50,750 bases of DNA from Prevotella sp. UBA2711 (GCA_002354095.1 DEKX01000009.1:1-50750), one strand, 5' to 3'; positions 1 to 8,791 are shown, counted from the first letter of the stretch. Translations and numbers: made by a program. Notes: generated by a model not told the origin, from the sequence alone.

Positions 1-545
1 GTTGTCATGATACCGCTCTGGATTGGAGCGAAATCGTTCAGAGCCTTGGTCATAGGAGCCAAGCAGTTGGTGGTGCAAGAAGCAGCTGAGATAACAGTGT
101 CAGCAGGAGTCAGAGTCTTGTGGTTTACATTGTAAACGATAGTAGGCAGATCATTACCTGCAGGAGCAGAGATAACAACCTTCTTAGCACCAGCTGTCAG
201 GTGAGCAGAAGCCTTCTCCTTTGATGTGTAGAAACCTGTGCACTCCAGAACAACGTCAACATCCAGCTTACCCCAAGGCAGCTCAGCAGCGTTAGGAATA
301 GCATAGATAGTGATTTTCTTACCATCTACTACGATGTAATCCTCACCAGCCTCTACGGTGTGCTTGTTCTCACCGAACTTGCCACAGAAACCACCCTGAG
401 CGGTGTCATACTTCAACAGATGAGCAAGCATCTTTGGGCTTGTCAAGTCGTTGATTGCTACAACTTCATAACCTTCAGCCTCGAACATCTGACGGAAAGC
501 GAGGCGACCGATACGGCCGAAACCGTTAATAGCTACTTTTGTCAT
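1..545 (-). CDS. gap: Glyceraldehyde-3-phosphate dehydrogenase, partial (C-terminus beyond window)
   Basis: Oxidises and phosphorylates glyceraldehyde 3-phosphate to 1,3-bisphosphoglycerate with NAD in cytoplasmic glycolysis. Reading leftward from the ATG at 545 the protein begins MTKVAINGFGRIGR, the Rossmann dinucleotide-binding motif. Further on it has the active-site segment SAASCTTNC with the catalytic cysteine near residue 153. About 181 codons lie in the window; the catalytic-domain remainder lies to the left. A good TAnnTTTG promoter element lies about 50 bases upstream of the start. Nothing looks broken. Identity is firm from the two motifs. Confidence 0.96.
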   Translation of the reverse strand, partial: MTKVAINGFGRIGRLAFRQMFEAEGYEVVAINDLTSPKMLAHLLKYDTAQGGFCGKFGENKHTVEAGEDYIVVDGKKITIYAIPNAAELPWGKLDVDVVLECTGFYTSKEKASAHLTAGAKKVVISAPAGNDLPTIVYNVNHKTLTPADTVISAASCTTNCLAPMTKALNDFAPIQSGIMT

Positions 546-595
546 TTTTACTAATTATTTTAAAGGGTTTAATAAAATTTTTTCGTTTTCGACCG

Positions 596-603
596 CAAAG
601 TTA
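596..603 (-). promoter_or_regulatory. Promoter -7 element of gap
   Basis: On the minus strand this reads TAACTTTG, a match to the Bacteroidota -7 consensus TAnnTTTG, about 50 bases upstream of the gap start. No clear TTTG was found at the -33 position. Confidence 0.6.
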
Positions 604-615
604 CAAAAAAATAAT

Positions 616-623
616 TATATTTG
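616..623 (+). promoter_or_regulatory. Possible promoter -7 element of mscL
   Basis: TATATTTG matches TAnnTTTG. It would give a leader of roughly 140 bases before mscL. The -33 box is not evident, so a different start site is possible. The leader is AT-rich and holds no usable ORF. Confidence 0.4.
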
Positions 624-769
624 CACTTGATTTCTGTCTTAATTAAGATTAAAGTTTAAACATTAAACATTAAAAATGCGATAAATCAAGGACAAGAGTC
701 CAAGATTGCAAAACACAGATTGCAAATTAAAGAATAATTAGTATACGTAACATTAAAATTAAAAGAATT

Positions 770-1192
770 ATGGGATTTATTAGTGAATTCAAAGAGTTTG
801 CCATGAAAGGCAACGTAATGGACATGGCTGTCGGTGTTATCATCGGTGGTGCTTTCGGTAAGATTATCTCCAGTTTGGTAGAAGACATTCTTATGCCTAT
901 CATCAGTATCTGCACTGGTGGTATCAGTTTTACCGACCTGTTTGTGGTTTTGGGCGACGGTTCATTCAAGACTTTAGCCGAAGCTAAGGAGGCTGGCGCA
1001 GCCGTTTTTGCTTATGGACAGTTTATTCAGAACATTCTCGACTTCGTTATCATTGCCTTCTGTATATTCATCATGATTAAGGCTATGAACAAACTGAAGC
1101 GCAAGAAGGAAGAACCAGCACCAGAAGCTCCTGCAGGTCCTACTCAGGAGGAGTTGCTCGCTGAGATTCGTGATCTGCTGAAACAGAAATAA
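770..1192 (+). CDS. mscL: Large-conductance mechanosensitive channel MscL
   Basis: Homopentameric inner-membrane channel that opens under membrane tension to release solutes on hypo-osmotic shock. The 140-residue protein has the family N-terminus (FKEFAMKGNVMDMAVGVIIG), the pore-lining first membrane helix (about residues 14-40), a periplasmic loop, a second helix (about 75-97) and a charged cytoplasmic C-terminal helix. Length is normal for the family. It stands alone, followed by an intrinsic terminator; gap lies divergently upstream. Confidence 0.97.
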   Translation: MGFISEFKEFAMKGNVMDMAVGVIIGGAFGKIISSLVEDILMPIISICTGGISFTDLFVVLGDGSFKTLAEAKEAGAAVFAYGQFIQNILDFVIIAFCIFIMIKAMNKLKRKKEEPAPEAPAGPTQEELLAEIRDLLKQK

Positions 1193-1220
1193 ATCAAGAA
1201 ATCAACCCTCTTTATATAAT

Positions 1221-1258
1221 ATAAGGTGGCAAACGTGATGCCACCTTATTTTATTTTT
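1221..1258 (+). terminator. Intrinsic terminator after mscL
   Basis: A 9-bp perfect stem (AAGGTGGCA / TGCCACCTT) with a 7-base loop is followed by a T-rich tract. The tail runs directly into the sulP promoter element. Confidence 0.85.
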
Positions 1259-1259
1259 G

Positions 1260-1267
1260 TACCTTTG
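1260..1267 (+). promoter_or_regulatory. Promoter -7 element of the SulP gene
   Basis: TACCTTTG matches the Bacteroidota -7 consensus and lies 29 bases before the ATG. It begins in the T-tract of the mscL terminator, so the two signals are fused back to back. Confidence 0.65.
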
Positions 1268-1296
1268 CCGCTGTTTTCAGAATAGTACATACAAAT

Positions 1297-3000
1297 ATGG
1301 TAAAGACATTGGATTTTAAGCCGAAAATGTTTTCGGCTATCAAGCATTACGATAGAAAGACATTCATGGCCGACCTCATGGCTGGTATCATTGTAGGTAT
1401 CGTGGCACTGCCTCTGGCTATTGCATTTGGTATTGCCAGTGGCGTCAGCCCTGAAAAGGGTATCATTACAGCCATTGTTGCCGGACTGATGATTTCACTC
1501 TTTGGCGGTTCAAAGGTACAGATAGGTGGCCCCACTGGTGCATTTATCGTCATCGTCTATGGTATCATTCAGCAGTATGGCATACAGGGTCTTACCATTG
1601 CCACTCTCATGGCTGGCGTATTCCTTATATTATTAGGTGTACTTCGTTTGGGTACCATTATCAAGTATATTCCCTACCCCATTGTTGTCGGTTTCACCAG
1701 TGGTATCGCCGTCACCATCTTCACCACGCAGATCAAAGACCTGTTGGGCATGCAAATGGATACGGTGCCAGCTGATTTTGTTGAAAAATGGATTGCCTAT
1801 TTTGCCAACATGAATCACATCGATTGCTGGAGCGCTCTGATGGGTATCACCAGTGTTGCCATCATTGCCGTATGGCCAATTCTGGCTCGTTTGTTCAGAC
1901 TTTCGCCTCTACGTTCGCTGCCTGGATCATTGGTTGCCATCATCGTGGTAACCATCGCGGCTCTGTTGTTGAAAACGTATGCAGGTGTCACCACCATTGA
2001 AACAATCGGTGACCGTTTCAGCATCAATTCCACACTGCCCGGGGCTGTCGTGCCTGAGCTTTCCTGGGAGACTATTAAAGGACTTGTAGGACCAGCCGTT
2101 ACGATTGCTGTTCTCGGTGCTATTGAAAGTTTACTCTCTGCCACCGTCGCTGATGGTGTTATCGGTGACCACCATAACTCCAATACCGAACTCATTGGAC
2201 AGGGTATTGCCAACATCGCATCTCCTCTATTCGGTGGTATTCCTGCCACAGGAGCCATTGCCCGTACGATGACTAATATTAACAATGGCGGACGCACGCC
2301 TGTTGCTGGTATTATCCATGCAGCCGTACTGCTGCTCATCTTCCTGTTCCTCATGCCATTGGCACAATACATACCGATGGCATGTCTGGCTGGCGTACTC
2401 GTTGTCGTCGCTTATGGCATGAGTGGTTGGCGTTCATTCCTCGCCATGTTGCGCAATCCCAAGAGCGACATCACCGTACTGTTGCTCACTTTCTTCCTCA
2501 CCATCATCTTCGACCTCACCATCGCCATCGAATTTGGTCTCATCTGCGCCTGTCTGCTGTTCATGCGACGTATGGCAGAGACTACCGATGTGCATGCCGT
2601 ACTCAACGAAATTGACCTCAACGAAGATGCGGATATGGAACGTGGCAATCTGGAACACCTCACTATCCCAGAGGGTGTAGAGGTTTATGAAATCAACGGT
2701 CCCTATTTCTTCGGAGCCGGCAACCGCTTTGAGGACATCATGGCACGCTACGGCAGTCGCCCCAAGGTACGCATCATCCGCATGCGTAAAGTTCCCTTTA
2801 TTGACTCCACAGGTCTGCATAACCTCGAGAATATGTGTCTGATGAGTCAGAAGGAGGGCGTCACCGTTGTCCTCTCGGGTGTCAATGAGAAAGTAGATGG
2901 CGTGCTAAAGCGCAACCACTTCGAGCGCATTGTAGGCGAGCAGAACATCTGCAACCACATCGACCTCGCCTTGGCAAGAGCCAAGGAGATTGTTGAATAA
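1297..3000 (+). CDS. SulP family anion transporter with STAS domain
   Basis: Polytopic inner-membrane secondary transporter of the SLC26/SulP family; bacterial members carry sulfate, bicarbonate or dicarboxylates, and the substrate cannot be told from sequence alone. The 567-residue protein has a long transmembrane region (about residues 25-430) with the family segment GIVALPLAIAFGIASGVSP near the N-terminus. A cytoplasmic STAS domain follows at about 465-560, with the typical PFIDSTGLHNL loop. It is a single-gene unit with its own promoter and a bidirectional terminator shared with the convergent guaA operon. No carbonic anhydrase gene is adjacent, so a bicarbonate role is not supported by context. 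Confidence 0.93.
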   Translation: MVKTLDFKPKMFSAIKHYDRKTFMADLMAGIIVGIVALPLAIAFGIASGVSPEKGIITAIVAGLMISLFGGSKVQIGGPTGAFIVIVYGIIQQYGIQGLTIATLMAGVFLILLGVLRLGTIIKYIPYPIVVGFTSGIAVTIFTTQIKDLLGMQMDTVPADFVEKWIAYFANMNHIDCWSALMGITSVAIIAVWPILARLFRLSPLRSLPGSLVAIIVVTIAALLLKTYAGVTTIETIGDRFSINSTLPGAVVPELSWETIKGLVGPAVTIAVLGAIESLLSATVADGVIGDHHNSNTELIGQGIANIASPLFGGIPATGAIARTMTNINNGGRTPVAGIIHAAVLLLIFLFLMPLAQYIPMACLAGVLVVVAYGMSGWRSFLAMLRNPKSDITVLLLTFFLTIIFDLTIAIEFGLICACLLFMRRMAETTDVHAVLNEIDLNEDADMERGNLEHLTIPEGVEVYEINGPYFFGAGNRFEDIMARYGSRPKVRIIRMRKVPFIDSTGLHNLENMCLMSQKEGVTVVLSGVNEKVDGVLKRNHFERIVGEQNICNHIDLALARAKEIVE

Positions 3001-3001
3001 T

Positions 3002-3040
3002 AAAAAGGGCTGAGAAAAACATATTTTCCCAGCCTTTTTT
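3002..3040. terminator. Bidirectional terminator between the SulP gene and guaA
   Basis: AAAAGGGCTGAGAAAA pairs, with G-T pairs, to TTTTCCCAGCCTTTT around a short loop. A-rich and T-rich flanks let it act on both convergent units. Confidence 0.75.
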
Positions 3041-3051
3041 GTTCTGTTCTT

Positions 3052-4593
3052 TTATTCCCACTCGATGGTTGCGGGTGGTTTCGACGAAATGTCGTAACAG
3101 ACGCGGTTGACGCCACGTACTTTGTTAATAATCTCATTGGAGACTTTTGCCAGGAAGTCGTAAGGCAGATGAGCCCAGTCGGCTGTCATGGCATCGGTAC
3201 TGGTAACAGCACGCAGGGCTACTGGATGCTCATAGGTGCGCTCATCACCCATCACGCCAACAGAGCGTACGGTGGAGAGCAACACGGCACCAGCCTGCCA
3301 TACCTTATTATATAATGTCTCACCATCGGTATCGACATACTCACGGAGTCCACGTACATAGATATCGTCGGCATCCTGTAGGATACGCACCTTCTCGGGA
3401 GTAATGTCACCCAGGATGCGAACAGCCAGTCCGGGACCAGGGAAGGGATGGCGCGTAATGAGGTGTTCGGGCATACCCAACTGGCGACCGACACGACGAA
3501 CCTCGTCCTTGAAAAGCCATTTCAGGGGCTCGCAGAGCTGGAGGTTCATTTCCTTAGGCAGTCCGCCTACGTTATGATGACTCTTAATAACCTTACCTGT
3601 GATATTGAGCGACTCGATACGGTCGGGATAGATCGTTCCCTGTGCCAACCATTTAGCATCGGTAATCTTCTTGGCCTCAGCATTAAATACCTCCACGAAA
3701 TCACGACCGATAATCTTGCGTTTCTGCTCTGGGGCGCTGACGCCTGCCAGATCATTGAAGAACTTCTCGCTGGCATCTACACCGATCACGTTAAGTCCTA
3801 AGCCCTGATAATCTTTCATTACCTGCGTAAACTCATTCTTGCGGAGCATACCATGATCGACGAAGATACAGGTAAGATTCTTTCCAATCGCCTTATTGAG
3901 CAATACTGCAGCAACGGAAGAATCGACACCGCCAGAGAGACCAAGTATTACACGGTCGTTACCGATTTGCTCTTTCAGTTCTTTAACGGTAGTATCAACA
4001 AAGGAGGCGGCACTCCAGTCCTGCTTAGAGCCACAGATGTCCACCACGAAATTCTTTAGCAACAAGGCACCCTGAAGTGTGTGATATACCTCAGGATGGA
4101 ATTGTACTGCCCAAATATCCTTCTGATTCCAGAAGGCGGCATTCTTGACATCCTTGGTGCTACCTATGACCTCAAAGCCTTCTGGAATGGCAGTGATGGT
4201 GTCACCATGCGACATCCAGACCTGCGAACCTCGGTCGAAGCCTTTAAACAACGGATTATAGAGATTAATCGTCTCCAGATGGGCACGTCCGTACTCACGA
4301 CTGTCGGCCTTTTCCACTTTTCCGCCTAAGGTATGGGAAATAAACTGTGCACCATAGCAGATGCCCAGAACAGGGATGCGACCAATAAATTGACTGAGAT
4401 CTACCTTGAAAGCCTCTGGGTCATGAACGCTATAAGGCGAACCACTTAAGATGACGCCTATCACAGAGGGGTCATCCTTAGGAAACTTATTGTAAGGCAG
4501 AATTTCGCAGAAGGTATCCAATTCACGAACGCGACGACCAATCAACTGAGTGGTCTGTGAACCAAAATCCAAAATAATTATCTTCTGTTGCAT
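3052..4593 (-). CDS. guaA: GMP synthase (glutamine-hydrolysing)
   Basis: Converts XMP, ATP and glutamine to GMP, the last step of guanine nucleotide synthesis, in the cytoplasm. The 513-residue protein has a type I glutamine amidotransferase domain with nucleophile Cys79 (GICYGAQ) and the His166/Glu168 pair (QFHPEVYH). It then has the ATP pyrophosphatase P-loop SGGVDSS at 220-226 and the C-terminal dimerisation domain ending IEWE. Length is typical. It is the last gene of a leftward operon, 6 bases after the nucleotidyltransferase gene; no separate promoter is evident in that gap. Confidence 0.98.
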   Translation of the reverse strand: MQQKIIILDFGSQTTQLIGRRVRELDTFCEILPYNKFPKDDPSVIGVILSGSPYSVHDPEAFKVDLSQFIGRIPVLGICYGAQFISHTLGGKVEKADSREYGRAHLETINLYNPLFKGFDRGSQVWMSHGDTITAIPEGFEVIGSTKDVKNAAFWNQKDIWAVQFHPEVYHTLQGALLLKNFVVDICGSKQDWSAASFVDTTVKELKEQIGNDRVILGLSGGVDSSVAAVLLNKAIGKNLTCIFVDHGMLRKNEFTQVMKDYQGLGLNVIGVDASEKFFNDLAGVSAPEQKRKIIGRDFVEVFNAEAKKITDAKWLAQGTIYPDRIESLNITGKVIKSHHNVGGLPKEMNLQLCEPLKWLFKDEVRRVGRQLGMPEHLITRHPFPGPGLAVRILGDITPEKVRILQDADDIYVRGLREYVDTDGETLYNKVWQAGAVLLSTVRSVGVMGDERTYEHPVALRAVTSTDAMTADWAHLPYDFLAKVSNEIINKVRGVNRVCYDISSKPPATIEWE

Positions 4594-4599
4594 ACTATA

Positions 4600-5298
4600 T
4601 TATATATTATTTATAAAATTCTCTGCTTGGTCGAGGGTATCCATCTTACCGACATCCATCAGCCGGAGGTCTATCGCCTCGAAACCTTTGATAAGATGAG
4701 TAGCACAAGCACTCAGATAGAAGTCCATAATGGGGAACCTGTCGGGCCATTCACTGAGTAAGGGGACCAACGAAGGGTGGAAGACATGAATACCTGAGAA
4801 AGCCAACGAATGTCCCTCACGACCCTTCACTTCCCCCGTCTCAATATTCTTCCAGCCTACCAACCGCTGTTCATCATCAAACTGAAGATAACGCTTCGTT
4901 TGTCGCTGACTGACTACCAATACGGGAGCATCAGTGGGTAACTGGTTCAGGTCGAGGTTACTCAGAATATCGACATTATGTATCAGGATAGGCTCCGAGG
5001 GGTCAAACAGGGGTAATGCCTTCTTAATACCGCCGCCCGTCTCCAACAATTGCTCACGCTCGTCACTGATGCGGATATCCAACCCAAAATTGTCGTTCAA
5101 ACGAAGATAGTCAATAATCTGGTCGGCAAAATGATGCACATTCACCACGATACGCTCATAACCAGACTTTTTCAGTTTCATAATAACATGCCAGAGCAAA
5201 GGCTGTCCACCCACAGGGACCAAAGCCTTAGGCATCGTGTCGGTCAGGGGTTTCAAGCGTGTTCCTAACCCCGCTGCAAAAATCATGGCTTGTCTCAT
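4600..5298 (-). CDS. MurU-like sugar-1-phosphate nucleotidyltransferase
   Basis: NTP-transferase family protein, 232 residues, beginning MRQAMIFAAGLGTRLKPLTD. The LGTRLKPLTD signature is the nucleotide-binding loop of sugar nucleotidyltransferases, and KALVPVGGQPLL follows. By its partner gene it is most likely MurNAc-1-phosphate uridylyltransferase (MurU), which with AmgK recycles peptidoglycan MurNAc to UDP-MurNAc while bypassing de novo synthesis. Its start overlaps the stop of the kinase fusion by 4 bases (ATGA), so the two are translationally coupled. Substrate is inferred from context; a mannose-1-phosphate or glucose-1-phosphate enzyme cannot be excluded. Confidence 0.82.
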   Translation of the reverse strand: MRQAMIFAAGLGTRLKPLTDTMPKALVPVGGQPLLWHVIMKLKKSGYERIVVNVHHFADQIIDYLRLNDNFGLDIRISDEREQLLETGGGIKKALPLFDPSEPILIHNVDILSNLDLNQLPTDAPVLVVSQRQTKRYLQFDDEQRLVGWKNIETGEVKGREGHSLAFSGIHVFHPSLVPLLSEWPDRFPIMDFYLSACATHLIKGFEAIDLRLMDVGKMDTLDQAENFINNI

Positions 5299-6830
5299 TT
5301 CGCTTTCAGTATTTGATGAATACCCTGTTCACGATGGCAGATATGGACTTCTATGCCAAACTTCTCGTGGATATGTTCCGCCAAGTGCTGGGCACTATAG
5401 ACACTGCGATGCTGTCCGCCCGTACAACCGAAGGAGAACATAAGTGACGTGAAACCACGTTGAATATATCTCCGTACATGAGCATCTGCCAAACGATAGA
5501 CACTATCAAGAAAGGTCAGGATTTCACCATCATCCTCTAAGAAACGGATAACAGGCTCGTCCAATCCAGTGAGTTTCTTATAGGGTTCGTAACGTCCGGG
5601 ATTGTGGGTGGAACGGCAATCGAATACATAGCCTCCGCCATTGCCACTCTCATCTTCAGGAATACCTTTACGATAAGAGAAACTAAAAACCTTGACTATC
5701 AGCGGTCCCTGTGCGTCATATTTTGAGAAGGTAGCCGGACCATCCTGAGGATGAGGCTTATAGGGATTGCGGTCGGTGGTCTTGTAGCCGTCAGCACGAC
5801 TGACAGTTGTTTCTACCCGTTGGAAACGTGGCATATTAGCCAGACGTGTCAGCAGATCGGTGAGATATGGGTAGGGGAAGTTACGTTCGCTAAGCAGTTC
5901 GCGGATGTTCTGCATGGCTGGCGGAATACTCTCAATAAAATGAGGCTTACGCTCAAAATAGCCACGGAAGCCATAGGCACCCAATACCTGTAACTGACGG
6001 AACAGCACGAAGAGCGACAAACGCTCAACAAACTTATGGGGCGACGGTACTTCTGTGTACTGCTTGAGGGCATTATAATATTCATACACCAGTTCTCGAC
6101 GCAGTTTATGGGGATATTTGGCAGACGCCTGCCAAAGGAAGGAAGCAAGGTCATAATAGTATGGACCTTTGCGACCGCCCTGGAAATCAATAAAATACGG
6201 ATTCCCTTTAGCATCGAGCATCACATTGCGTGCTTGAAAGTCACGATAGAGGAAGCCCTGTACGTCATCAACCGAAGTAAGATCTTTGGCTAAAAGACGG
6301 AAGTCGGCCTCCAGTTTGATTTCATGAAAATCGAGTTCGGTGGCTTTCAGAAAACAATATTTAAAATAATTGAGATCGAAGAGCACACTATTGACATCAA
6401 ACTCTGCCTGTGGGTAACAATTGGAAAAATCCAACTCACGGGCACCACGCATCTGGATGTTAGGCAACTGACGAATGGTACGACGCAACAGTTCCTGTTC
6501 CTTCAGTGTATAACGACCACCAGCCTCACGACCGCCACGAATGGCATCAAACAAAGACAAACTGCCCAAATCGGTCTGAAGATAACGCGATTCGTCATCG
6601 CTGACAGCCAAAAGACGGGGAACGGGCAACTGCCGTTTAGTGAAATGGCGGCAGAGATAGACAAAAGCATGATTTTCATCACGACTGGTACCAATGACGC
6701 CTACTACCGTAGAACCGTCATGAGCCGTCAGACGATAGTAGATGCGGTTGCTTCCTGCCACGGGTAATTGCTCGTATTTGGCAGGCTCCTCCCCACTCCA
6801 TTGCTTATATAACTGAAGTAACTGATGCAT
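5295..6830 (-). CDS. AmgK-like sugar kinase fused to a RapZ C-terminal-type domain
   Basis: A 511-residue two-domain protein. Residues about 1-320 form an aminoglycoside-phosphotransferase-like kinase resembling AmgK, the anomeric MurNAc/GlcNAc kinase. It contains GFLYRDFQARNVML as the catalytic HRD-type loop (here YRDFQARN) and YFIDFQGGRKG as the DFG-type metal site. Residues about 375-511 resemble the C-terminal domain of RapZ, the GlcN6P-sensing adaptor in enterobacteria, with FGCTGGQHRSVY near the end. I chose the ATG at 6830 rather than an in-frame start at 6869. A TTTG-N20-TACCTTTG promoter at 6839-6870 would lie inside the longer reading frame, and the kinase domain starts right after residue 1. 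First gene of the operon with murU-like and guaA. Confidence 0.85.
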   Translation of the reverse strand: MHQLLQLYKQWSGEEPAKYEQLPVAGSNRIYYRLTAHDGSTVVGVIGTSRDENHAFVYLCRHFTKRQLPVPRLLAVSDDESRYLQTDLGSLSLFDAIRGGREAGGRYTLKEQELLRRTIRQLPNIQMRGARELDFSNCYPQAEFDVNSVLFDLNYFKYCFLKATELDFHEIKLEADFRLLAKDLTSVDDVQGFLYRDFQARNVMLDAKGNPYFIDFQGGRKGPYYYDLASFLWQASAKYPHKLRRELVYEYYNALKQYTEVPSPHKFVERLSLFVLFRQLQVLGAYGFRGYFERKPHFIESIPPAMQNIRELLSERNFPYPYLTDLLTRLANMPRFQRVETTVSRADGYKTTDRNPYKPHPQDGPATFSKYDAQGPLIVKVFSFSYRKGIPEDESGNGGGYVFDCRSTHNPGRYEPYKKLTGLDEPVIRFLEDDGEILTFLDSVYRLADAHVRRYIQRGFTSLMFSFGCTGGQHRSVYSAQHLAEHIHEKFGIEVHICHREQGIHQILKAK

Positions 6831-6838
6831 AGTGCCGG

Positions 6839-6870
6839 CAAAGGTACGAAAAAGTGAGAATAATACCAAA
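6839..6870 (-). promoter_or_regulatory. Promoter of the amgK/rapZ - murU - guaA operon
   Basis: On the minus strand TTTG (6867-6870), 20-base spacer, TACCTTTG (6839-6846). The -7 box ends 8 bases before the ATG at 6830, so the mRNA should have a leader of only a few bases or none. Confidence 0.75.
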
Positions 6871-6895
6871 AGAATGAAAAGTTTTTTGCTTGAAA

Positions 6896-6930
6896 ACCAA
6901 AAAGCCGACTGTCCTCACGACAATCGGCTC
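6896..6930 (-). terminator. Terminator of the candidate small RNA
   Basis: Minus-strand hairpin AGCCGA-TTGTC / GACAG-TCGGCT with a 5-base loop and one internal mismatch, followed by TTTTTGGTTTTC. Confidence 0.75.
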
Positions 6931-7024
6931 TTTAAAACAAACTACTTAAAAACTAATCTACTAAAACAAATCAAAAAAATATCTTTATTTCGCTAAATCT
7001 ATTCACGTCATTTTTTCCTTTCAC
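6897..7024 (-). ncRNA. Candidate small RNA with its own promoter and terminator
   Basis: On the minus strand a full promoter at 7029-7060 is followed by about 127 bases lacking any ORF longer than 2 codons (an ATG ACG TGA occurs near the 5' end). The unit ends in a GC-rich terminator at 6896-6930. The body is U-rich with TAG/TTTT-rich single-stranded sequence. The operon downstream has its own promoter beyond the terminator, so this is a separate unit or a terminated leader. I cannot assign it to a known RNA family. Confidence 0.5.
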
Positions 7025-7028
7025 ATTG

Positions 7029-7060
7029 CAAAGGTATATAATAAGAATGAAAAACCCAAA
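7029..7060 (-). promoter_or_regulatory. Promoter of the candidate small RNA
   Basis: Minus-strand TTTG (7057-7060), 20-base spacer, TACCTTTG (7029-7036): one of the best consensus matches in the window, yet no protein gene follows before a terminator. Confidence 0.7.
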
Positions 7061-7097
7061 CATTATTGCAAAAAAATGAACGTTTCTTGATTTAAAT

Positions 7098-7138
7098 CAA
7101 AACGGGGAATTAATTTTAACTTAATCCCCCGCTTTTTG
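7098..7138 (-). terminator. Terminator of the groES-groEL operon
   Basis: Minus-strand AAAGCGGGGGATTAA / TTAATTCCCCG hairpin followed by TTTT, just after the groEL stop codon. Confidence 0.8.
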
Positions 7139-7159
7139 ATATGTCTGGTTTACAATTCA

Positions 7160-8791
7160 TTACATCATGCCGCCCATTCCCGGAGCGCCACCCATTGGCA
7201 TAGCAGGTTCCTTTTCTGGTTTGTCAACAATCAGGCACTCTGTGGTGAGGAACATACCGGCAATCGAGGCTGCGTTCTCAAGTGCCACACGTGCCACCTT
7301 GGCAGGATCTACGATACCAGCCTTGCGCATATCCTCATATTCATCGGTACGGGCATTGTAACCATAGTCACCCTTACCCTCACGAACTTTCTGTACGACA
7401 ACAGCACCTTCACCGCCACCATTAAAGGCAATCTGACGGAGAGGCTCTTCGATTGCACGGCAGATAATATTGATACCTGTCTGCTCGTCGGCATTAACAC
7501 CCTTTACATTGACCAAAGCCTGCTGAGCACGGATATAGGTTGTACCGCCACCGGCTACGACACCTTCTTCAATAGCTGCACGAGTGGCGCAAAGAGCATC
7601 GTCAACACGGTCTTTCTTCTCCTTCATCTCCACCTCGCTGTTGGCACCTACATAAAGAACGGCAACACCACCTGCCAGTTTAGCAAGACGCTCCTGCAGT
7701 TTCTCCTTATCATAAGAAGATGTGGTGAGTTCAATCTCCTTCTTAATCTGAGCAATACGATCCTGAATAGCCTGCTTCTCGCCAGCACCATTAACGATTG
7801 TAGTATTGTCCTTAGAAACGGTCACCTTGTCGCAAGTACCCAACATTTCGAGCGTAGCCTGCTCCAACTTCAAGCCTTTCTCCTCGCTGATAACAACACC
7901 ACCTGTCAGGATAGCGATATCCTCAAGCATAGCCTTACGACGATCGCCGAAACCAGGAGCCTTGACAGCACAAATCTTCAGACCGCCACGCAGACGGTTG
8001 ACAACCAATGTGGTAAGAGCCTCTGAATCCACATCCTCAGCAATAACCAACAATGGGCGTCCACTCTCAGCAGCAGGCTGCAGGATGGGCAGGAAGTCCT
8101 TGATATTGGAAATCTTCTTGTCATAAATAAGGATATAAGGGTTCTCCATCACACACTCCATCTTCTCAGAATCAGTCATGAAGTATGGTGACAAATAACC
8201 ACGGTCGAACTGCATACCCTCTACTACACCGATATGGGTATCACGGCTCTTGCTCTCTTCGATAGTGATGACGCCATCCTTAGAAACTTTACGCATAGCA
8301 TCAGCCAGCAGTTTACCAATTTCCTCATCGTTGTTGGCAGAAACGGTGGCTACCTGCTCAATCTTGTCATAGTTGTCGTCAACCTGCTCGGCATTCTCCT
8401 TGATGAAATCAACAACAGCCTTGACAGCCTTGTCAATACCACGTTTCAAATCCATTGGATTAGCACCTGCTGTGACATTCTTCAGACCCTCGGTCACAAT
8501 AGCCTGAGTCAGGATGGTAGCCGTTGTTGTACCATCACCGGCATCGTCACCAGTCTTGGAAGCCACACTCTTAACGAGCTGGGCACCGGTATTCTCAAAC
8601 TTGTCCTCCAACTCAATTTCCTTGGCAACGGTTACACCGTCCTTGGTAATCTGTGGAGCACCGAATTTCTTCTCAATCACTACGTTACGTCCTTTAGGAC
8701 CTAATGTTACCTTCACTGCATTGGCCAACTGATCAACACCGTTTTTCAACAGGTCGCGGGCCTCAATATTGAATTTGATATCTTTTGCCAT
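7160..8791 (-). CDS. groEL: Chaperonin GroEL (60 kDa)
   Basis: Double-ring ATP-dependent folding chaperone of the cytoplasm. The 543-residue protein has the family N-terminus (VKVTLGPKGRNVV), the ATP-site segment GDGTTTATIL and the GGM-rich C-terminal tail ending GGMM that fills the ring cavity. Length is normal. It follows groES by 56 bases on the same strand and ends at a strong terminator. Only one groEL is seen in the window. Confidence 0.99.
   Translation of the reverse strand: MAKDIKFNIEARDLLKNGVDQLANAVKVTLGPKGRNVVIEKKFGAPQITKDGVTVAKEIELEDKFENTGAQLVKSVASKTGDDAGDGTTTATILTQAIVTEGLKNVTAGANPMDLKRGIDKAVKAVVDFIKENAEQVDDNYDKIEQVATVSANNDEEIGKLLADAMRKVSKDGVITIEESKSRDTHIGVVEGMQFDRGYLSPYFMTDSEKMECVMENPYILIYDKKISNIKDFLPILQPAAESGRPLLVIAEDVDSEALTTLVVNRLRGGLKICAVKAPGFGDRRKAMLEDIAILTGGVVISEEKGLKLEQATLEMLGTCDKVTVSKDNTTIVNGAGEKQAIQDRIAQIKKEIELTTSSYDKEKLQERLAKLAGGVAVLYVGANSEVEMKEKKDRVDDALCATRAAIEEGVVAGGGTTYIRAQQALVNVKGVNADEQTGINIICRAIEEPLRQIAFNGGGEGAVVVQKVREGKGDYGYNARTDEYEDMRKAGIVDPAKVARVALENAASIAGMFLTTECLIVDKPEKEPAMPMGGAPGMGGMM

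Noticed and set aside
7136..8026. A 296-codon plus-strand frame opposite groEL
   Set aside because: It is antisense to a fully conserved groEL and codes no recognisable protein; conserved coding sequence often leaves the opposite strand open.
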